Positions 1 to 10,328 of a stretch of 64,000 bases of DNA are shown one piece after another; within the stretch, counting starts at the first letter, position 1; each line of letters opens with the position of its first letter. Made by a program: the position numbers and the translations under genes. The notes under the pieces were generated by a model. It saw only the letters and a list, made by a program, of their open reading frames with translations, did not search any database and was not told the origin of the DNA. Source of the stretch: UBA1479 sp048263775 (GTDB lineage: Bacteria > Pseudomonadota > Alphaproteobacteria > Rhodospirillales > Casp-alpha2); the NCBI GenBank assembly GCA_048263775.1, contig JBLXDU010000004.1:124001-188000 (forward strand). Reading direction: 5' to 3'.

Positions 1-858
1 ACCGCGGAGGTGGTGGCGCTGACCGGCGCCACGCCGGTGTTCTGCGATGTCCTGCCCGATACCTTCAACATGGACACAGCATCCCTTGAAAGCGCCGTGG
101 CCACGGCCAAGGACGCGGGCCTGAACCTCAAGGCCGTGATCCCCGTCGACCTGTTCGGCCAGCCTGCCGACTATCCGGCGATCCAGAAAATCGCCGATGC
201 CCACGGCATGAAGGTGATGGCGGATTCCGCGCAAAGTTATGGCGGTGCACTCGATGGGAAACCGGTCGGGTCCTGGGGCGACGCAACATCCGTCAGTTTT
301 TTCCCCGCCAAGCCCCTGGGCTGTTACGGCGACGGCGGTGCGGTGCTGACCGACGACGCCGACCTGGCGGCCCGCATGCGAAGCCTGCGCGTGCACGGCC
401 AGGGCACCAACAAATATGACAATGTGGCGGTCGGGCTGAACGCGCGGTTGGACACGATCCAGGCCGCCGTGCTGCTGGCCAAGCTCGACATTTTCAAAGA
501 CGAGATTGAAAAGCGCCAGGCCGTCGCCGCCCGCTATGCCGAGGGACTCGCCGGCATCGCGACACCGCCCGCCGTGATCGACGGCGCGGTCAGCGCCTGG
601 GCCCAATACACGATCCGCGTTGCCGATCGCGATGCCGTCGCCGCGGCGCTGAAGGAACAGGGCGTGCCCACGGCGGTCTATTACCCGGTGGCGCTATCGG
701 ACCAGCCGGCTTATGCCCATTACCCCCGCGCCGGAAACGGCACGCCGGTATCACAGGCCCTGGCCCATGACGTGCTGAGCCTGCCCATGCACCCCTATCT
801 GGACGCCGCGACCCAGGATCGCATCCTGGCCGCGTTGAAAGAAGCAGTCGGCGCGTGA
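1..858 (+). CDS. DegT/DnrJ/EryC1/StrS-family sugar aminotransferase, 5' end outside window
   Basis: PLP-dependent aminotransferase that probably transfers an amino group from glutamate to a nucleotide-linked keto sugar. The reading frame is open from base 1, so roughly the first 90 residues lie upstream; about 285 residues are visible against a usual 360-390. The family hallmarks are present: the acidic ADSAQSYGG segment that contacts the PLP ring, then SFFPAKPLG, whose lysine (visible residue about 104) should form the Schiff base, followed by GDGGAV. The next gene starts in a GTGA overlap with this stop codon, so the two are translationally coupled. Followed by a UDP-GlcNAc 2-epimerase-type enzyme, it fits WbpE of the UDP-ManNAc(3NAc)A pathway, but other 3- or 4-keto sugar substrates are possible. 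Confidence 0.9.
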   Translation, partial: TAEVVALTGATPVFCDVLPDTFNMDTASLESAVATAKDAGLNLKAVIPVDLFGQPADYPAIQKIADAHGMKVMADSAQSYGGALDGKPVGSWGDATSVSFFPAKPLGCYGDGGAVLTDDADLAARMRSLRVHGQGTNKYDNVAVGLNARLDTIQAAVLLAKLDIFKDEIEKRQAVAARYAEGLAGIATPPAVIDGAVSAWAQYTIRVADRDAVAAALKEQGVPTAVYYPVALSDQPAYAHYPRAGNGTPVSQALAHDVLSLPMHPYLDAATQDRILAALKEAVGA

Positions 859-1910
859 CGCGCATCGCAACCGTCGTCGGGGCGCGCCCCCAGTTCATCA
901 AGGCGGGACCCGTGTCGCGCGCCTTCCGGGACGCGGGCATCGATGAGGTGCTGATCCACACGGGTCAGCATTTCGATGACGGCATGTCGGACGTGTTCTT
1001 CCGCGAGCTTGGCCTGTCGACGCCCGACCACAATCTGGGCATCAGCGGCGGCCGCCACGGCGACATGACCGGGCGCATGCTGATCGCGCTGGAACCGGTG
1101 CTGACTGCCGACCGGCCCGACGGTCTTCTTATTTACGGCGACACCAATTCGACCCTGGCGGCCGCATTGGTCGCGGCCAAACTGGACATTCCCGTGTTCC
1201 ATGTGGAGGCCGGCCTGCGGTCGTTCCGCCGCGCCCAGCCGGAAGAGATCAACCGCCGCGTCGCCGATCATCTGTCGGCGCTGCTGTTCTGCCCGACGCC
1301 GCTGGCGGTCTCGCACCTGGCCAAGGAAGGCATCTCCGCCGGCGTCATGCTGGTCGGCGACGTGATGTTCGACGCGGCCCTGGCAGCCGCCGAACGACCG
1401 GAAGGTTCGGACGTCGTTCAGCGCCTCGGCTTGACCCCCGGTGAATACGAAGTCGCGACCGTGCACCGGGCCGAGAACACGGACGACGACGCACAGTTGG
1501 CCAAGGTTATCGAATTCCTCAAGGCGCGGCCGGGTACGGTCGTCCTGCCCCTGCACCCCCGAACCAAGGCGGCCCTCCAGCGGGCCGGCCTGACCCTCGA
1601 CGGCATTACCGTGACGGACCCGCTCGGCTATCTCGAAATGACCCATCTGGTGAAGGCGAGTGCGGGCGTGCTGACCGATTCCGGCGGCCTGCAGAAGGAA
1701 GCCTATTTCCACCGCGTGCCCTGCATCACCCTGCGCGACGAAACGGAATGGACCGAGACGATCGACGCCGGATGGAACCGCCTGTGGCAATCACCCGAAG
1801 CGGACATCCCCCGCCGTGACATCGACGCCTACGGCGACGGCAACGCGGCGCAGCGCATCGCCCAGGCGATCACCGCATATCTGAGCAGCAAAGACGGCGG
1901 CGCGGCGTGA
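855..1910 (+). CDS. wecB: Non-hydrolysing UDP-N-acetylglucosamine 2-epimerase family (WecB/WbpI type)
   Basis: Inverts C2 of a UDP-HexNAc sugar, giving a manno-configured precursor for a cytoplasmic polysaccharide pathway. The 351 residues match the family length. The signature GARPQFIKA lies at residues 9-17, GDTNST at 95-100, HVEAGLRSF at 116-124, EEINR at about 130-134, HRAEN at 204-208 and the nucleotide-binding DSGGLQKEA near 275. The acidic residues Asp96, Glu118 and Glu131 fall where the catalytic acids of E. coli WecB lie. The start is a GTG inside the stop of the upstream aminotransferase, and its own stop overlaps the next GTG start. WecB (UDP-GlcNAc) and WbpI (UDP-diacetamido-glucuronate) are hard to separate by eye; the aminotransferase partner favours WbpI-like use. 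Confidence 0.9.
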   Translation: MTRIATVVGARPQFIKAGPVSRAFRDAGIDEVLIHTGQHFDDGMSDVFFRELGLSTPDHNLGISGGRHGDMTGRMLIALEPVLTADRPDGLLIYGDTNSTLAAALVAAKLDIPVFHVEAGLRSFRRAQPEEINRRVADHLSALLFCPTPLAVSHLAKEGISAGVMLVGDVMFDAALAAAERPEGSDVVQRLGLTPGEYEVATVHRAENTDDDAQLAKVIEFLKARPGTVVLPLHPRTKAALQRAGLTLDGITVTDPLGYLEMTHLVKASAGVLTDSGGLQKEAYFHRVPCITLRDETEWTETIDAGWNRLWQSPEADIPRRDIDAYGDGNAAQRIAQAITAYLSSKDGGAA

Positions 1911-3022
1911 ACACGCGCAAGCATCTTCTCTACCTCGCCCTGGAGGCTCCGCGTGAGGGGCAGGCCTCCTATGCCCATATACACGAGATCGTGGGCGGGC
2001 TGCAGCGCCGGGGCTGGACTGCCGATCTGTTCGTGCCGTCCTATTCCGGTCACTGGAAGCGGCCCGGCCTGGCGCGGCGGATGATGGAATATCTCTGCCT
2101 GCAATGGCGGGTGATGCGCGCCTTTGAAGACGGGCAAACGGTCTACGTTCGATCCCACTTTCTGGCGTTTCCGGCGTCGCTTTGGGCGCGGCTGCGGGGT
2201 GCGCCCATCGTGCACGAAATCAACGGCCCTTATGAAGATGTCGCCATCGCCTATGCCTGGGCGCGGCCGTTCGCCGGTATCATCAAATGGATGTGGCGCA
2301 AACAGTTCCAATGGGCCGGACGGCTGATCACCGTGACGCCGCAGCTTGCCGATTGGGTGCGCGGCCAGGGTGTGGCGACGCCGGTCGACGTGGTGCCCAA
2401 CGGCGCCAACACGGACCTGTTTCATCCAGGTGCCTCCTGTGACGTCGACCTGCCCGCGCGTTACGCCGTATTTTTCGGTGGGCTCGCCCGTTGGCAGGGC
2501 ATCCCCACGTTGCTTGCCGCCAAACAATCCCCGGCATGGCCCGCGGGCGTCGATCTGGTGATCGTCGGCGACGGGCCCGAACGCCCGGCGGTCGAGGCCG
2601 CGGCGGCGGCGGACCCAGGCATCCGCGATCTTGGCCGCCAGCCCTATCGCGTGCTGCCGGGCATCGTCGCCAAAAGCATCTGCGGCCTGGTGCCGAAGAA
2701 CAATCTGGGCGACCGCACGGGCACGGGGCTTTATCCGCTGAAGGTATTCGAAACCTTGTCTTGCGGCGTGCCCGCCGTGGTATCCGACTTTCCGGGGCAG
2801 GCCGACCTGGTGCGCGACAACGATTGCGGTCTGGCCGTGCCGGCTGAAGACCCGGACGCCCTGGCCCGCGCCGTCGCCGATCTGGCGGCCGACCCGGCAA
2901 CGGTAACGGCCATGGGGGCACGGGGCCGCGAGGCCATCGTCGCCGCCCATTCCTGGGACATCCGCGCGGGCGCGACCCAGGATGTCCTGATGCGTCTGAC
3001 GAACAGAACCCCCGGAACCTGA
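1907..3022 (+). CDS. GT4-like glycosyltransferase (GT-B fold)
   Basis: Retaining glycosyltransferase of the group 1/GT4 type, 371 residues, likely adding one sugar to the lipid-linked repeat unit at the inner face of the cytoplasmic membrane. The C-terminal half carries the nucleotide-sugar-binding pattern: VVPNGANTDLF, VIVGDGPER, then PLKVFETLSCGVPAVVS, matching the E-x7-E region. The N-terminal half is the more variable acceptor domain. The GTG start overlaps the previous stop (GTGA) and the stop shares one base with the next ATG, so it belongs to a tightly packed operon. Sugar specificity cannot be read from sequence. Confidence 0.87.
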   Translation: MNTRKHLLYLALEAPREGQASYAHIHEIVGGLQRRGWTADLFVPSYSGHWKRPGLARRMMEYLCLQWRVMRAFEDGQTVYVRSHFLAFPASLWARLRGAPIVHEINGPYEDVAIAYAWARPFAGIIKWMWRKQFQWAGRLITVTPQLADWVRGQGVATPVDVVPNGANTDLFHPGASCDVDLPARYAVFFGGLARWQGIPTLLAAKQSPAWPAGVDLVIVGDGPERPAVEAAAAADPGIRDLGRQPYRVLPGIVAKSICGLVPKNNLGDRTGTGLYPLKVFETLSCGVPAVVSDFPGQADLVRDNDCGLAVPAEDPDALARAVADLAADPATVTAMGARGREAIVAAHSWDIRAGATQDVLMRLTNRTPGT

Positions 3023-4347
3023 TGCGCCTTGCCCCGGCAATCCGCGCCTTGACGAGCGACCTTTTGTTCGTCGACGGCGCGAAGATACTCGCCGTCAATG
3101 TAGCGGGTGCGGGCCTGGCCTTTGTTTCACATGTCCTGTTCGCCCGTTGGCTCGGCGTCGCATCCTACGGCACTTACGTCTTCGCCCTGTCCTGGCTAAG
3201 CATCCTGTTCATCCTCATCCAGGCGGGCTTGAACCTGTCCATGGTCCGGTTCATCGCCGAGTATCGCGCCCAGGGCAACCGCGCGGCCATGACGGCAGTC
3301 GTCGGTTTCTCCAACCGGGTCGTCCTGATTTTGGGGGCATGCATCATGGCCATCGGGTGGGCCACCGTTACCTGGATATTGCCGCAAACAGCCGAGGAAA
3401 TGCGCGGCACCCTGTACGGCGCCCTGGCGTTGACCGTGGTGATGGCCCTGATCCAGCAACGAACGGCCGTATTGCAGGGGCTTGAGCGCGTGGTTCAATC
3501 AACCCTGGTGTTCGAGATTGCCCGCCCTCTCGCTTTACTGGCCGCCGTTTTTGCCCTTGCACAGATCGCAGCCCTCGACGCGGCCCTAGTGATGGCCGTG
3601 AACCTGGGCGTCAGTCTGGGTGTGCTGATCGTGCTCATGGCCTATGCGCGGTCCAGTATCCTCGCCGAGCCGGCAACCGATGACCGCCCCGCGCCATCAT
3701 GGCGGGACTGGTTAAAGGTCAGCCTTCCATATGTCGCGGTCACCGGCCTGACCATTCTGCTGACGCAAATGGATATTCTGATGATCGGCCATATCCTGGG
3801 CACGGAACAGGCGGGGCTGTATGCACCCGCCGCCAAGGTTGCATTGCTCGCGATTTTTCCGGTGATCGCCGTGCGCGCCCGGTTCGGTCCAATGGCGGCA
3901 AAGCTGTTCGCCGAGGGTAAGGCCGCCGAACTTCAAAGCCGCATGAACGTGGCGACCTTGCTGTCGGTCGCGGCTTGTGCGGCGATGCTGGCGGTGATCC
4001 TGCCCGGACGCTCCCTGATCCTTGGCCTGTTCGGTCCGGATTTCCTTCCGGGCGGCGAGGTCGTCGTCATTCTTACCCTGGCGTACCTTGCCTATTCCCT
4101 GATGGGCGCCGTCGAAATGTTCTTTCTGGTCGGTCCTTTCGAACGCATGAACGCCTTGGTTTCCGCACTGACGTTGGGGATCAACCTGATCCTCAACCTG
4201 ATCCTGATCCCGCGCTTCGGGATTGAGGGTGCTGCGGTGGCGACCGGTGCCGCGATGGTCATTCGCGCCGGCATATCAAGCGTCATTATTTGCCGGCGCA
4301 CGGGGCTGGTGCCCTGGGCCCGCACCGCCGGAGCGGAGCGGGCATGA
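3022..4347 (+). CDS. Wzx-like polysaccharide/lipid-linked oligosaccharide flippase
   Basis: 441-residue, almost wholly hydrophobic protein with about 12 to 14 predicted membrane spans, of the polysaccharide transporter (PST/MATE-like) type. It should move undecaprenyl-diphosphate-linked repeat units from the cytoplasmic to the periplasmic face. The N-terminal pattern of a short amphipathic start, ANVAGAGLAFVSHVLFARWLG, then YGTYVFALS, is written here only in part: ARWLGVASYGTYVF is typical of Wzx proteins. The ATG shares its A with the preceding TGA, and its own stop overlaps the next ATG (ATGA). It is adjacent to a Wzy-like protein and glycosyltransferases, which supports a Wzx/Wzy-dependent pathway. 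Confidence 0.85.
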   Translation: MRLAPAIRALTSDLLFVDGAKILAVNVAGAGLAFVSHVLFARWLGVASYGTYVFALSWLSILFILIQAGLNLSMVRFIAEYRAQGNRAAMTAVVGFSNRVVLILGACIMAIGWATVTWILPQTAEEMRGTLYGALALTVVMALIQQRTAVLQGLERVVQSTLVFEIARPLALLAAVFALAQIAALDAALVMAVNLGVSLGVLIVLMAYARSSILAEPATDDRPAPSWRDWLKVSLPYVAVTGLTILLTQMDILMIGHILGTEQAGLYAPAAKVALLAIFPVIAVRARFGPMAAKLFAEGKAAELQSRMNVATLLSVAACAAMLAVILPGRSLILGLFGPDFLPGGEVVVILTLAYLAYSLMGAVEMFFLVGPFERMNALVSALTLGINLILNLILIPRFGIEGAAVATGAAMVIRAGISSVIICRRTGLVPWARTAGAERA

Positions 4348-5705
4348 CTCCGGTTCTGATTCTAAGTGCCGGCCTGATGACGGCAATGGTGGCGGTCGAG
4401 ATTATTCATTTCCGCCTCGTCCGCAGGATCACGTTCTTGACCGCCGTGCACATTCTGATCGCGATCGGTTACTGTCTGCCACCGTTCCTAGTGACACTCC
4501 TGCCAGATACGCCGTGGCAATACGGTCCCCGCGGACCGCTCTACAATCCCTGGGGCATGCGGTTGTATCTGCTGGATCTCGCGGATCACCTAAGATTACC
4601 CTCAGGGGCGTATCTGACCGCCTTCATTCTGTTGATCGGTGGCTACGTCGCGCTTCTGTTCGGATACCTATGCGGCACCCGCCTGCCGATCCGGCCATTC
4701 GATCAAACCTGCCTGCCGGTGTCTTACCTCGCCGCCCTTGGTGTGGTGCTTCTCGGCTTGGCCGGAACGGCCCTGGGCTTGTACGGCTCTCAATTCGGGT
4801 CCCTGTCCGATTTTTATCTGACTGGCCCCGGCATCCGCAGCGGTGAAGTTTCCGCCAAGTGGGGTGCCTTGCAGATTCTCGCACAGATCGCCCTGCCCGC
4901 GTTTCTCGTGCTGACCGCCGCCGCCGTGCGCAGCACCGGCACGATACGTTGGCTGCTGGGTGTGTTGGCCGCCGTCGCCTGGGCGGTCGCCTTCGCACGC
5001 ATGTGGCACGCCAGCGGCCGGCTGGAGTTGGGGTCGTTCCTGCTGATTCCCCTGGTCGCCACCGTATTCATGCTGAAATCCAAAAAGTGGGTGGTACTCG
5101 CGGCCGCGGCAATCGGCCTGCTTGCCCTGTTGATCGCCAGCGCACCGCATCATTCGTTCTCGCATCTCCATCTCGCCATCCCGAAGATTCTCAATGCACT
5201 GGCTTCCAACCTGCTGGGCACCGTCATCTCCATTCTCGCGGAATTCGGCTTTCCCCACATCGCGTCCGCCCATACCCTGACCGTCGTTCCCGACCCAATT
5301 TCCTTCCGCTACTTCATCGACATTCCCCTGGGCCTGCTCTACATGCTGCCCAACCTTACGGGGGTCGAAACGCTGCCGCCGATGGTCCTAAGCCTCGCGG
5401 CGCGGTTGCTGCCGTGGATCCCCGTGGATCTGTTGTCACTCGGATATTTCAGCCTTGGCGCCCTGGGGGTCCTGATCATCTTCGCCGCTTTCGGGGCCGT
5501 GCTGGCCTTGTTCGATGGCTGGTTGTCAGAGAGCGCCGGATGGCTGGGCCAGGCGCTGCGCGCAGCCTGGCTGTTCTATTTGCCTTTCAGGCTGTTCTAC
5601 GCAGACCCCTATGCGGCCTTGCAGTCGGGATTTGGACTGATCGCCGGAACGGTCCTGATCATGGCCATGGCCCTGTGGGCGGCCTGGCGGCGGCGCGGCG
5701 CCTAA
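4344..5705 (+). CDS. Polytopic membrane protein, probable Wzy-type O-antigen/repeat-unit polymerase
   Basis: 453-residue integral membrane protein with about 10 to 12 hydrophobic segments and a larger extracytoplasmic loop. Wzy polymerases have little sequence conservation, so the assignment rests on topology, size and position directly after a Wzx-like flippase. I chose ATG at 4344 because it makes an ATGA overlap with the upstream stop; a longer reading frame from 4290 would overlap the flippase by 58 bases and adds a polar, non-membrane leader. The stop codon TAA overlaps the stop codon of the convergent glycosyltransferase gene on the other strand. Confidence 0.7.
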   Translation: MTPVLILSAGLMTAMVAVEIIHFRLVRRITFLTAVHILIAIGYCLPPFLVTLLPDTPWQYGPRGPLYNPWGMRLYLLDLADHLRLPSGAYLTAFILLIGGYVALLFGYLCGTRLPIRPFDQTCLPVSYLAALGVVLLGLAGTALGLYGSQFGSLSDFYLTGPGIRSGEVSAKWGALQILAQIALPAFLVLTAAAVRSTGTIRWLLGVLAAVAWAVAFARMWHASGRLELGSFLLIPLVATVFMLKSKKWVVLAAAAIGLLALLIASAPHHSFSHLHLAIPKILNALASNLLGTVISILAEFGFPHIASAHTLTVVPDPISFRYFIDIPLGLLYMLPNLTGVETLPPMVLSLAARLLPWIPVDLLSLGYFSLGALGVLIIFAAFGAVLALFDGWLSESAGWLGQALRAAWLFYLPFRLFYADPYAALQSGFGLIAGTVLIMAMALWAAWRRRGA

Positions 5706-6649
5706 CCTGACGGCGCGATCAAGGACACGACGTCCGGATACGTAAGCCCGGTGGAAATGCTACCCCCATCGGTCTGCGCGATGTCGAACACCCTGTTCTG
5801 CACGCCGTCCCCGGCCAGATGGACAATGCCGAGCGGCTGATGCGGCGCATGCGGTTCCACGAACAAACGCCGGGCCGGGTCGAATTTTAGCGTGCCGTGG
5901 CCGCACAGCCAGTTGCAATAGGCCGGCAGGAATGTCGCCGGCGCCTTGTCGCCGAACACCACGTAATTGAGCGCCGTCTGTTCCGATATCCGACCGTAAA
6001 GGTCCCGAATGCCGGGCCGAAGACGCCAGCGACATAGGGCGGTTTTGAGCGCCGTCTGCCACAAGCGCCAATGGGGCGCGTCGCCGCGCAACGCGAAGGC
6101 GCCGGAATTGAGGATCGGATTACGGCCAAGACGATCAGCCACCTTCCATCCATAGGCCCAGCGGTACATGCGGTGGCTGGGCCGCCGCCAGTAGGGCCGG
6201 GGCCGTTTGTAATGGGCGGTATATCCGCGATCGATTTCCGGGACGATCGCAAGCTCGCCACCCGCCGCCGCATCGAGAAACAGGGAAATGACCGATGCGT
6301 CCTGGACCCAGGCATCGGAATCGATCCACATATAAATATCGTAACCAGGGAAATGGTTCGGCAGGTAGGGCCTGGACACCATCGCCTTGAAATATCCCGG
6401 CGTATGATCCCGGCCGGGAAAATCGAAGTCCCAACCTGCGGTCACCACCAAGGCCGCCATATCCTTCAGAACCGCAACCTGATCCGCCGTCAGTCCGACG
6501 TCGAGAATACAAAGATCGGCATCCAATTCCGGCGCCCGTTCCCGCAGGGAACGCACGGTTCCCATGAGCAGATCGAAGTAATTGGCGTCCGAAGAGATTA
6601 CAATCGCAGTCTTGGAACCGTCGGGCATATTCAAGGTCCGGTCGTTCAT
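5702..6649 (-). CDS. Glycosyltransferase of GT-A fold with DXD motif
   Basis: 315-residue protein that reads as a GT-A nucleotide-sugar transferase. Residues 14-24 begin the Rossmann-like first strand (TAIVISSDANY), and YMWIDSDAWV near residues 106-115 supplies a D-x-D metal/nucleotide-sugar motif (Asp110, Asp112). A later NPILNSGAF and HLAGDG segment resembles GT8-like enzymes. The gene lies opposite to the rest of the polysaccharide cluster and its stop overlaps the Wzy-like stop tail to tail. I chose ATG at 6649; the frame stays open to 6976 but that extension runs over the divergent dehydrogenase gene and looks non-coding. Acceptor and donor are unknown. Confidence 0.75.
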   Translation of the reverse strand: MNDRTLNMPDGSKTAIVISSDANYFDLLMGTVRSLRERAPELDADLCILDVGLTADQVAVLKDMAALVVTAGWDFDFPGRDHTPGYFKAMVSRPYLPNHFPGYDIYMWIDSDAWVQDASVISLFLDAAAGGELAIVPEIDRGYTAHYKRPRPYWRRPSHRMYRWAYGWKVADRLGRNPILNSGAFALRGDAPHWRLWQTALKTALCRWRLRPGIRDLYGRISEQTALNYVVFGDKAPATFLPAYCNWLCGHGTLKFDPARRLFVEPHAPHQPLGIVHLAGDGVQNRVFDIAQTDGGSISTGLTYPDVVSLIAPSG

Positions 6650-6745
6650 GGTCGGGCGGTTGGCGGTGCGCGGCGATCTTAGGCGCTGATGCGCCGATGC
6701 GGAACCTAGTTGTTTCAATGACGCGAAGAGGTTAAGAGCCTGAAT

Positions 6746-8029
<1,284 letters not shown>

Positions 8030-8054
8030 CGGTGGGTGGAGCCGGCTGATCGCC

Positions 8055-9248
8055 ATGCCGGACATGCGGCCCCAGCGCCCGCGGCTGCTGTTCATCGTGA
8101 CCGAGGACTGGGCGTTTCTGCGCCACCGTTTGCCCATGGCGCGGGCCGCCCTGGACATGGGGTTCGAGGTCGCCGTGGCGACACGCGTGTCGGAACATGC
8201 CGAAGCCATCCGCGCCCTCGGTTTCACGGTGTTTCATACGCCGGTCGAGCGCGCAGGCCTGTCACCCATCGGCGATCTGCGCTACCTCGCCGCGCTGATT
8301 TGCACCCTGCGCCGCTTCCGTCCCCAATTGATTCACAACGTCGCCGCCAAACCGGTGCTTTACGGCACTCTGGCGGCGCGACTTTGCGCTCGCGGCGCCA
8401 CAGTCATCAACGCCTTCACCGGGCTTGGTATCCTGTTCACCGACGACGGAGCAAGACGACCCTTGAAAAGCCGGCTGTTGGGCAACCTGTTGATGGGATT
8501 CCTCCGCTGCCTGTGCGGACATACACAGGTGCACATGCTGGTGCAGAACGAGGACGACCGTGACTTCCTTGCCGCGCGCGGCATTGGCCGGGCCGAGCGC
8601 ACGCACCTGATCCCCGGATCGGGGGTCGACCTGGCGCAGTTTCCGGCCGCCCCTGAACCCCCGGCACCGCCCGTGCGCGCCGTTCTGGTCGGCCGCCTGT
8701 TGAAAACCAAGGGGGTCGTGGAGTTCGCCCGGGCCGCGGAACTGTTGAAGGACCGTGGACGCGACATCCGCATGGTCCTGGTCGGCGCCCCAGACCCCGG
8801 CAACCCGACCACCGTGACTCAGGACCAGATCGACGCCTGGGTGGCGGAAGGCCTGGTCGAATGGACCGGCGAACGGGACGACATCGCCACCGTTTGGGCA
8901 TCGGCCCATATCGCCGTGCTGCCGTCCTACCGCGAGGGGCTGCCAAAAAGCCTGCTGGAGGCCGCAGCCTCGGGCCGCCCCCTGGTCGCGACCGACGTAC
9001 CGGGTTGCCGCGCCCTGGTCCGCGATGGTGAAAACGGCCTGTTGGTGCCCCCCCATGATGCGGTCGCCCTGGCCGACGCCATCGACCGCTTGGCGAACGA
9101 CAGCGGCCTCCGCCATGCCTACGGCGCCGCGGCGCGCCGGGATGTCGAGGCCCGCCTGTCGCAGGAACGGATCGGCGCCGCCATGCAGGCGCTTTACGGG
9201 CAGATCCTGGGCGCACCCCCCTTCCCGTCCACCCGGGCCCGGGCGTAA
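8055..9248 (+). CDS. Glycosyltransferase family 4
   Basis: 397-residue GT-B glycosyltransferase. The N-terminal domain starts RLLFIVTEDWAFLRHRLPMA, a pattern shared with PglA- and WbpX-like transferases, and has HNVAAKPVLYG near residue 94. The C-terminal donor domain has LIPGSGVDL (185-193), VGRLLKTKG (212-220) and the E-x7-E motif in SYREGLPKSLLEAAASG (Glu294 and Glu302). I chose ATG at 8055, 25 bases after the dehydrogenase stop and preceded by a GGTGGAG stretch; the longer open frame from 7896 overlaps the dehydrogenase heavily. It is followed 8 bases later by the WbpL-type transferase, suggesting it adds a sugar early in repeat-unit assembly. Confidence 0.88.
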   Translation: MPDMRPQRPRLLFIVTEDWAFLRHRLPMARAALDMGFEVAVATRVSEHAEAIRALGFTVFHTPVERAGLSPIGDLRYLAALICTLRRFRPQLIHNVAAKPVLYGTLAARLCARGATVINAFTGLGILFTDDGARRPLKSRLLGNLLMGFLRCLCGHTQVHMLVQNEDDRDFLAARGIGRAERTHLIPGSGVDLAQFPAAPEPPAPPVRAVLVGRLLKTKGVVEFARAAELLKDRGRDIRMVLVGAPDPGNPTTVTQDQIDAWVAEGLVEWTGERDDIATVWASAHIAVLPSYREGLPKSLLEAAASGRPLVATDVPGCRALVRDGENGLLVPPHDAVALADAIDRLANDSGLRHAYGAAARRDVEARLSQERIGAAMQALYGQILGAPPFPSTRARA

Positions 9249-9256
9249 CATCCGCC

Positions 9257-10249
9257 ATGGCCATGACAATCGATACGGCGCTGGCCGCCGTCCTGGTGTT
9301 CGGCGGCGTTGCCCTCGGCTCGGGGCCGCTGATTGCCCTGCTTCGACGCCTTCAGTTGCTCGACCATCCCAACGAACGCAGCAGCCATCACCGCCCAACC
9401 CCCGTGGGTGGCGGTATCCTGATCGTGGCCACCTTGATCCCGGCTTGGTTGTGGCTGGGTGGTGACGGGCTGTTCCCCCTCGCCCTGGCGGCCCTGGGTC
9501 TGGCGGCGATTTCCTTGATCGACGATTTCCGCCGCGTGCCGACAGGGTTGCGGTTCGCCGGCCATGTCGCCGCGGTTGCCTGGGTCCTGTCCCTGAACCC
9601 GGCCCTGGCAGGCTGGCTGCCCGACGCTGTTCCGGGGCCCGTGGCACTGATCGGCGTCGGCCTGGGCTGGGTCTGGTTCATCAACCTATTTAATTTCATG
9701 GATGGCATCGACGGCATCACGGGCGTCGAATGCCTGGGTATCGGAATCGGGGTCGTTATCCTTGCAGGCTTGGGTCTGGTGCCGCCGGACAAGGCTGGGT
9801 TGGGACTTTGTCTGGCCGCCGCCGCCGCCGGTTTCCTTATCTGGAACTGGCATCCGGCCAAGGTTTTCATGGGCGATGTCGGCAGCGTCCCGCTCGGCTT
9901 TCTCATCGGCTGGCTGTTGCTGGAAATGGCGGCCGCCGGTGCCTGGGCGCCGGCTTTCATCCTGCCCGCCTATTATCTGGCCGACGCGACGCTGACCCTG
10001 ATGCGCCGGCTGTTGCGAGGGGATGCGCCCTGGCGGGCCCACCGCGAGCATTTTTACCAACAGGCCATCCAGGCTGGCCGTAGCCATGCCCGGGTATCCG
10101 CCTTTATTATGCTACTCGATGTCTTGCTGATCGCCTTGGCCGTGCTCGTCCCCTGGGTCGGGCCTTGGCTCGCCCTGGCCGCCGCCGCAGGGGCCACGGG
10201 ATGTCTGCTGGCTCTGTTCCGCCGGCACGGCGACGTGGCGAACCCTTGA
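9257..10249 (+). CDS. WbpL/WecA-type undecaprenyl-phosphate sugar-1-phosphate transferase (MraY family)
   Basis: Starts lipid-linked glycan synthesis by transferring a HexNAc-1-phosphate from its UDP form to undecaprenyl phosphate in the cytoplasmic membrane. It has 330 residues and about 10 membrane spans. Family motifs are all visible: PNERSSH at 38-44, the Asp-Asp pair at 89-90, NFMDGIDG at 146-153, FMGDVGS at 204-210 and the HREHFYQ basic loop at 262-268. The PNERSSHHRPTPVGGG form is characteristic of the WbpL subgroup that acts in O-antigen synthesis, rather than MraY of peptidoglycan. It sits 8 bases after a GT4 and 79 before a WbpM-like dehydratase, the same functional pairing as wbpL-wbpM of Pseudomonas. 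Confidence 0.9.
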   Translation: MAMTIDTALAAVLVFGGVALGSGPLIALLRRLQLLDHPNERSSHHRPTPVGGGILIVATLIPAWLWLGGDGLFPLALAALGLAAISLIDDFRRVPTGLRFAGHVAAVAWVLSLNPALAGWLPDAVPGPVALIGVGLGWVWFINLFNFMDGIDGITGVECLGIGIGVVILAGLGLVPPDKAGLGLCLAAAAAGFLIWNWHPAKVFMGDVGSVPLGFLIGWLLLEMAAAGAWAPAFILPAYYLADATLTLMRRLLRGDAPWRAHREHFYQQAIQAGRSHARVSAFIMLLDVLLIALAVLVPWVGPWLALAAAAGATGCLLALFRRHGDVANP

Positions 10250-10328
10250 GGTTCCGGGCAGTGATGGTAAAAGCAGAGGCGAAAGACGTCATGCCGGACC
10301 GCGTCGAGCACCGGCATCACCACAGGCA

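Noticed and set aside
8262..9647. 461-codon minus-strand frame over the GT4 and WbpL-like genes
   Set aside because: Arg/Pro/Gly-rich reverse frame with no recognisable domain, opposite two well-supported genes.
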